A stretch of DNA of 5,531 bases, from assembly GCA_013205275.1 (NCBI GenBank), contig JABMNG010000146.1:1-5531 (forward strand). The letters are read 5' to 3'. The notes under the pieces were generated by a model. The model did not search any database, had not been told where the DNA came from, and saw only the letters and a list, made by a program, of their open reading frames with translations. Made by a program: the position numbers and the translations under genes. Below, piece by piece: positions 5,450 through 5,531 of this stretch (position 1 is its first letter; each line of letters opens with the position of its first letter). Source of the DNA: Methylophilales bacterium (lineage in GTDB: Bacteria > Pseudomonadota > Gammaproteobacteria > Burkholderiales > Methylophilaceae).

Positions 5450-5531
5450 TATTTTTGTCTTCTTCCAACTATCTTCTCGTAAAACATAACATCCTCTTTT
5501 AATGCTGTACTTTCTTCTTTTATGACTTTAA
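5449..5531 (-). CDS. C-terminal end of an unidentified coiled-coil-like protein (cut by window edge)
   Basis: An open minus-strand frame enters from the right edge and gives 26 residues, KVIKEESTALKEDVMFYEKI and then VGRRQK, ending in TAA. The stop shares its last A with the bactofilin ATG (TAATG), which argues that this is a true gene end in an operon. The residues are charged and helix-forming. The piece LKEDVMFYEKIV resembles the stretch near the end of the coiled coil in the DUF6776 proteins often found beside bactofilin genes in betaproteobacteria. That family, as I recall it, continues for a further C-terminal domain, whereas here the protein ends 8 residues after FYE. It may therefore be shortened, or a different protein. 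With so little sequence the identity is only a suggestion. Confidence 0.55.
   Translation of the reverse strand, partial: KVIKEESTALKEDVMFYEKIVGRRQK

Noticed and set aside
5256..5489. Plus-strand open frame of 77 codons with a hydrophobic end
   Set aside because: It is antisense to the bactofilin. The hydrophobic stretch comes from the complement of Lys/Glu-rich codons and is not a real membrane segment.

Overview
This AT-rich window (by eye well under 40% G+C) carries only conserved core genes. The gene set and order (nusA and rimP; tyrS; anmK; erpA next to a bactofilin) and the flavour of the proteins suggest a betaproteobacterium. The low G+C and tight packing fit a streamlined, Methylophilaceae-like aquatic lineage (OM43 / Methylopumilus type). 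That placement is inferred from recalled family features and was not tested by a search.

Layout. From the left edge, three genes read on the minus strand: the N-terminal part of nusA (cut by the window edge), rimP, and tyrS. rimP and nusA form the start of the nus operon. Its leader holds an extended -10 promoter followed at once by a compact GC hairpin with a T7 tract, so it looks like an attenuated leader as well as the end of tyrS transcription. A 117-bp divergent gap separates tyrS from anmK. anmK and gltA read on the plus strand, 49 bp apart. gltA then meets erpA tail to tail with 2 bp between the stop codons. erpA, a bactofilin and the last codons of an upstream coiled-coil-like gene form a compact minus-strand cluster. 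There the upstream stop overlaps the bactofilin start, and the bactofilin stop overlaps the erpA Shine-Dalgarno sequence.

How the genes work together. NusA and RimP couple transcription elongation with 30S assembly, and TyrS supplies Tyr-tRNA. AnmK recycles anhydro-N-acetylmuramic acid from the wall, and the bactofilin is a cytoskeletal polymer often linked to local wall remodelling. GltA opens the TCA cycle, and ErpA delivers Fe-S clusters to target enzymes. There is no RNA gene, mobile element, CRISPR array or large repeat, and no gap longer than 130 bp.

I see no new multi-gene system. The points worth a second look are small: the rimP leader attenuator, an 18-bp tandem repeat that multiplies the erpA start region, a possibly shortened gene ahead of the bactofilin, the placement of gltA, and two plus-strand genes with no visible Shine-Dalgarno sequence.
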